This document shows, piece by piece, positions 61,298 to 64,000 of a stretch of DNA of 64,000 bases; position 1 is the stretch's first letter; each line of letters starts with the position of its first letter. Both the position numbers and the translations under genes were made by a program. The stretch is from CBDCGJ01 sp965216645 (GTDB lineage Bacteria; Pseudomonadota; Alphaproteobacteria; GCA-2731375), in contig CBDCGJ010000040.1 of NCBI GenBank assembly GCA_965216645.1, forward strand, positions 9,040-73,039, in the 5' to 3' direction. The notes below the pieces were generated by a model that made no database searches, was not told where the DNA came from, and worked only from the letters and a program-made list of their open reading frames with translations.

Positions 61298-62458
61298 TTA
61301 CTCCGCAGATTCCGACGGCCCCAGGGGGAAGGCGTCCGGCGTGCCGAAAGGCCATTGCTCGACATAGACCGACGTGGACGGGAAGGCGAAGGAGGTGCCC
61401 GCGTCCTCGACGATCTCCTTAATCTTGTAGGCGAAACGCTCCTTAATCTCCATCCATTCCGCCCATTTTATGGTTTTGGTGAAGCAATAGACCATGATGT
61501 CGATGCTGGAGGCATTGAAACTGTCGACATTGATCAACAGCGTGGCCATGGCCGGATCGGTTTCGAACTCGCCGCAGGTTTCCACATAGTCGCGGATTCT
61601 TTCCACCACCTGGCGCAATTGTTCCTCGCTCGATCCGTAGAGCAGGCCGATCTTCCAATAGATCCGGCGGTGGCTGCGGCGGGAGAAATTGATCACCGCG
61701 CCGCCGGTCAGCACGCTGTTGGGGATGGTCACCAGGGCCTTGTCGAATTGGCGGACCTTGGTGGTGCGGAAACCGATCGATTCGACGATGCCTTCGGTAT
61801 TGCCGCCGCGCACCCAATCGCCGCGCTCGAACATGCGGTCCATGAAGATGGAAATGCCGGCGAACAGATTGGCGATCAGGTTTTGTGCGCCGAAGGCCAG
61901 GGCCATGCCGACCAGGCCCAGGCCGCCCAGGACGGCGGCGACGTTGAAGTCCCACTCCTCCAGAAACGCGGCAATGCCGAGGCAGGCGACGACGAATTTC
62001 AATCCTTTGACGAAGAACGCCTTCAGGCCTTCGCCCATGCCCTCGGCGCCGAGCAGCTTGGTCGCCTTGTCGACAAGGAAACTCAAAGGTTCGACACAGC
62101 GATATATGGCCCAGAAGATCGTAAAGGCGATGAGCGAGCGCACGACACGGACAAGCACGGCGTCGACCTCCGGCGGAAACTCGACGATCCGGCCGGCGAA
62201 ATAGACCCCGAGGACGACAAAGACGAAACGCAGCGGCAGGTCGAGCGCCTTGACCAACTCATCGTCGAATTCGTTTTCCGTGCGTTTGACGAGCAGGGCC
62301 ACGGCACCGATGACGATCTTGGTGAAAACGCCCCGCGCCAGCAGAAACAGTAGGAACACGCCCAGGGCGAGGATCAGTGAATCGACGCCGATGCCGAAGA
62401 CGGCGGATTGCCAAACCGACACGACGATCTGCCAGAAAGCGTCGATTGAATCAGTCAT
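61298..62458 (-). CDS. MscS-type mechanosensitive ion channel
   Basis: The 386-residue protein has about four to five membrane helices in its first half, including DSLILALGVFLLFLLARGVF and FVFVVLGVYFAGRIV. The pore-lining helix is rich in Gly/Ala (NVAAVLGGLGLVGMALAFGAQNLIANLFAG), followed by the beta domain IFMDRMFERGDWVRGGNTEGIVESIGFRTTKVRQFD. It opens under membrane tension to release solutes in hypo-osmotic shock. It starts the heptose-gene direction, 7 bp upstream of gmhA. Confidence 0.92.
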   Translation of the reverse strand: MTDSIDAFWQIVVSVWQSAVFGIGVDSLILALGVFLLFLLARGVFTKIVIGAVALLVKRTENEFDDELVKALDLPLRFVFVVLGVYFAGRIVEFPPEVDAVLVRVVRSLIAFTIFWAIYRCVEPLSFLVDKATKLLGAEGMGEGLKAFFVKGLKFVVACLGIAAFLEEWDFNVAAVLGGLGLVGMALAFGAQNLIANLFAGISIFMDRMFERGDWVRGGNTEGIVESIGFRTTKVRQFDKALVTIPNSVLTGGAVINFSRRSHRRIYWKIGLLYGSSEEQLRQVVERIRDYVETCGEFETDPAMATLLINVDSFNASSIDIMVYCFTKTIKWAEWMEIKERFAYKIKEIVEDAGTSFAFPSTSVYVEQWPFGTPDAFPLGPSESAE

Positions 62459-62542
62459 GCCTAATTAAGTCCCGACCCGTATCACGGCAAAGATGTAGGG
62501 CTGAACGGGCGGCCTGGCAAGCCCGCCTCGATCGATTTCAGA

Positions 62543-63556
62543 CTAGCGGTCGGCGTCGTCAATCTCGATGACGCATTTTCCGATCACCCGGCGGGCCAGC
62601 ACCGCATCCAGTGCCTCCTTGAACTCGTCCAGAGGATAGCGGGCGCCGATGCGCGGGGCGATTTGGCCGGCGGCGAACATGGCGGTCAGGTCGGTCTGCA
62701 TCTCGTCGATCAGGGCGGCGTGTTTGTGCCGGTCCTGCTTCGGGCCCCAGCCCAGATAGGTGCCGTAGTTGAAGCCGACCCAAGAGATGTTCTTCAGCAG
62801 GAACATATTAGCGGGCAGGGCGGGGATTTCGCCCGAGGCATACCCCAGGGTCAGCAGGCGGCCCGATTCCGTGATGCAGCGCAGGGACTGCTTCGCCACC
62901 TCGCCACCGATCGAGTCGTAAATCACGTCGGCACCGGCGCCGTCGGTCATGTCCAGAACCCGGTCGCGGAAGTTTTCGCTTTGATGGTCGATAACCTCGT
63001 CGGCGCCATGTTCGCGTGCCACCGCGGTCTTCTCCTCGCCGCCGGCAACGGCGATGACGCGGGCACCCTTGGCCTTGGCGATTTCGACGGCGGCGAGGCC
63101 GATGGCGCCGGTGGCGCCATGGATCAACGCGGTTTCCCCCGGTTGCAGCTGGGCCCGCCAGACCAAGGCGCCATAGGCGGTCGGGTAGGACAGGCCCATC
63201 AGCGTGCCTTGGGCGAAGCTCATACCCTCCGGCAGTTTATGGACATAGACCGAATGGGTGGCGCATTGCCCGGCTTGGCCGCCCCAGTCGACGCCGGCGA
63301 AGACCCGGTCGCCGACCGCGACCCGATCGACGCCGTCCGCCAGCTGTCGGACGATGCCGGCAATCTCCGTACCGGGCGAGAAGGGCCGGGGCGGGCGTCG
63401 CTGATACTTGCCGGCGACCACCAAGTTGGTGGCGAAGCTGACGCCGGCGGCATGCACGTCGATGACGACACCGTCTTCCGGCGGTTCAGGAGCCGGAATA
63501 TCCTCAACCTCAAGATCCTCGTAGGGACCGAACTCATGACACACGACGGCTCGCAC
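62543..63556 (-). CDS. Quinone oxidoreductase-like zinc-independent MDR protein
   Basis: The 337-residue protein is a medium-chain reductase of the QOR type: MRAVVCHEFGPYEDLEVEDIPAPEPP, an N-terminal GroES-like fold, and the Rossmann part ALIHGATGAIGLAAVEIAKAKGARVIAVAGG (the usual AxxGxxG-type NADPH loop). The catalytic zinc ligands of alcohol dehydrogenases are absent. NADPH-linked quinone or enone reduction is likely. It is divergent from the M20 peptidase gene. Confidence 0.9.
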   Translation of the reverse strand: MRAVVCHEFGPYEDLEVEDIPAPEPPEDGVVIDVHAAGVSFATNLVVAGKYQRRPPRPFSPGTEIAGIVRQLADGVDRVAVGDRVFAGVDWGGQAGQCATHSVYVHKLPEGMSFAQGTLMGLSYPTAYGALVWRAQLQPGETALIHGATGAIGLAAVEIAKAKGARVIAVAGGEEKTAVAREHGADEVIDHQSENFRDRVLDMTDGAGADVIYDSIGGEVAKQSLRCITESGRLLTLGYASGEIPALPANMFLLKNISWVGFNYGTYLGWGPKQDRHKHAALIDEMQTDLTAMFAAGQIAPRIGARYPLDEFKEALDAVLARRVIGKCVIEIDDADR

Positions 63557-63622
63557 ACGCTTGCTCCTCTTTCGTTTAAAATGCTATCCGACCGGCAGGA
63601 ATTTGTTAAAGCGAGAGATACC

Positions 63623-64000
63623 ATGAGCCGCAGTGACGCCATAGCGCGGATTGAAGCCTATTTCGACGACGGTGATTTTTTCGAGGATCTGGCCCGCCGG
63701 GTCGCCATCCCCTCGACCAGTCAGGAGCCGGAGTTTCGCCCGGCGCTCTACAAATATGTGGACGAGGAAATGCGCGCCACTTTGGCGGCGATGGATTACG
63801 AGGTCCAGGTCTACGACAATCCGGTGTCGGCGGGCGGCCCCTTCGTGATCGGCCGGCGGATCGAGGATCCGGCGCTGACCACCGTGTTGACCTATGGTCA
63901 CGGCGACACGGTGCGCGGCCTCGAAGGCATGTGGGACGAGGATCGCGATCCCTGGACCCTGACCGTCGACGGCGACCGCTGGTATGGCCGCGGCACCGCC
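63623..64000 (+). CDS. M20 family metallopeptidase, N-terminal part (runs off the right edge)
   Basis: From ATG 63,623 the first 126 residues read MSRSDAIARIEAYFDDGDF and include LTTVLTYGHGDTVRGLEGMW, where the His of GHGDT is the first metal ligand of M20 peptidases, and the end WYGRGTA precedes the expected metal Asp. M20 enzymes are zinc-dependent amidohydrolases or dipeptidases. The C-terminal dimerisation domain is outside the window. Confidence 0.85.
   Translation, partial: MSRSDAIARIEAYFDDGDFFEDLARRVAIPSTSQEPEFRPALYKYVDEEMRATLAAMDYEVQVYDNPVSAGGPFVIGRRIEDPALTTVLTYGHGDTVRGLEGMWDEDRDPWTLTVDGDRWYGRGTA

Overview
This 64 kb window is GC-rich (coding strand third positions mostly G/C) and reads as a chromosomal segment of an alphaproteobacterium, most likely Rhodospirillales-like. 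The basis is family knowledge: a partial ftsE beside a MJ0042 zinc-ribbon/DUF3426 gene and hpt, an MmcB-type gene, a DUF6285/aminoglycoside-phosphotransferase pair, a Phd/PemK module and an ECF sigma/anti-sigma pair. A perfect parS-like site (55,707-55,722) suggests this is the main chromosome on the origin-proximal side.

Layout. 0-6 kb: ftsE (partial), zinc-ribbon protein, hpt, exonuclease III, FAA hydrolase, a MarR regulator and a GMC oxidoreductase. 6.1-6.3 kb: a small palindromic non-coding mobile-type element. 6.8-12.1 kb: a peptide/nickel-type ABC transporter operon in which both ATPase genes are broken by six single-base insertions. 12.2-16.5 kb: an AAA+ ATPase, a ferritin-like protein, and a globin followed by a PAS-class III adenylate cyclase. 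16.6-17.3 kb: a PemK-type toxin with a Phd-type antitoxin. 17.5-24.1 kb: a glycosyltransferase, a GNAT enzyme, a PCu(A)C copper chaperone, and an envelope/metal stress set (His-rich repeat proteins, heavy-metal-sensor-like protein, anti-sigma, ECF sigma, EF-hand protein).

24.2-45.1 kb is the most unusual region. A 624-residue RTX-like beta-roll protein is the first gene of an apparent operon. It is followed by three long TPR-sulfotransferases and then a type I secretion ABC protein and HlyD-type adaptor. Around this lie a fourth sulfotransferase, two related GT4 glycosyltransferases, two paralogous DxD-type glycosyltransferase-like proteins, a TylF-type methyltransferase and two paralogous GT1-like glycosyltransferases. 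I read this as a machine that makes, sulfates and glycosylates, then exports a repetitive surface protein. It resembles in logic the RaxX/RaxST/RaxAB system but has a giant RTX substrate. No TolC-type gene is in the window.

45.1-55.6 kb: a lipoprotein, a CoA-transferase, a TetR regulator with a serine hydrolase, an IS5-type element sitting inside a GC-rich inverted repeat, an SDR, a protein ending in a FliM/CheZ-like peptide, an FAD oxidoreductase, a phosphotransferase, DUF6285 and MmcB. 55.7-57.3 kb: the parS palindrome and a tandem duplication (320-bp repeat plus SEL1 gene) whose second gene copy has collapsed. 57.3-64 kb: an aldo/keto reductase, an FAD oxidoreductase, hldE (two frameshifts) and gmhA for heptose synthesis, an MscS channel, a quinone oxidoreductase and the start of an M20 peptidase. 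No tRNA, rRNA or CRISPR array was recognised.
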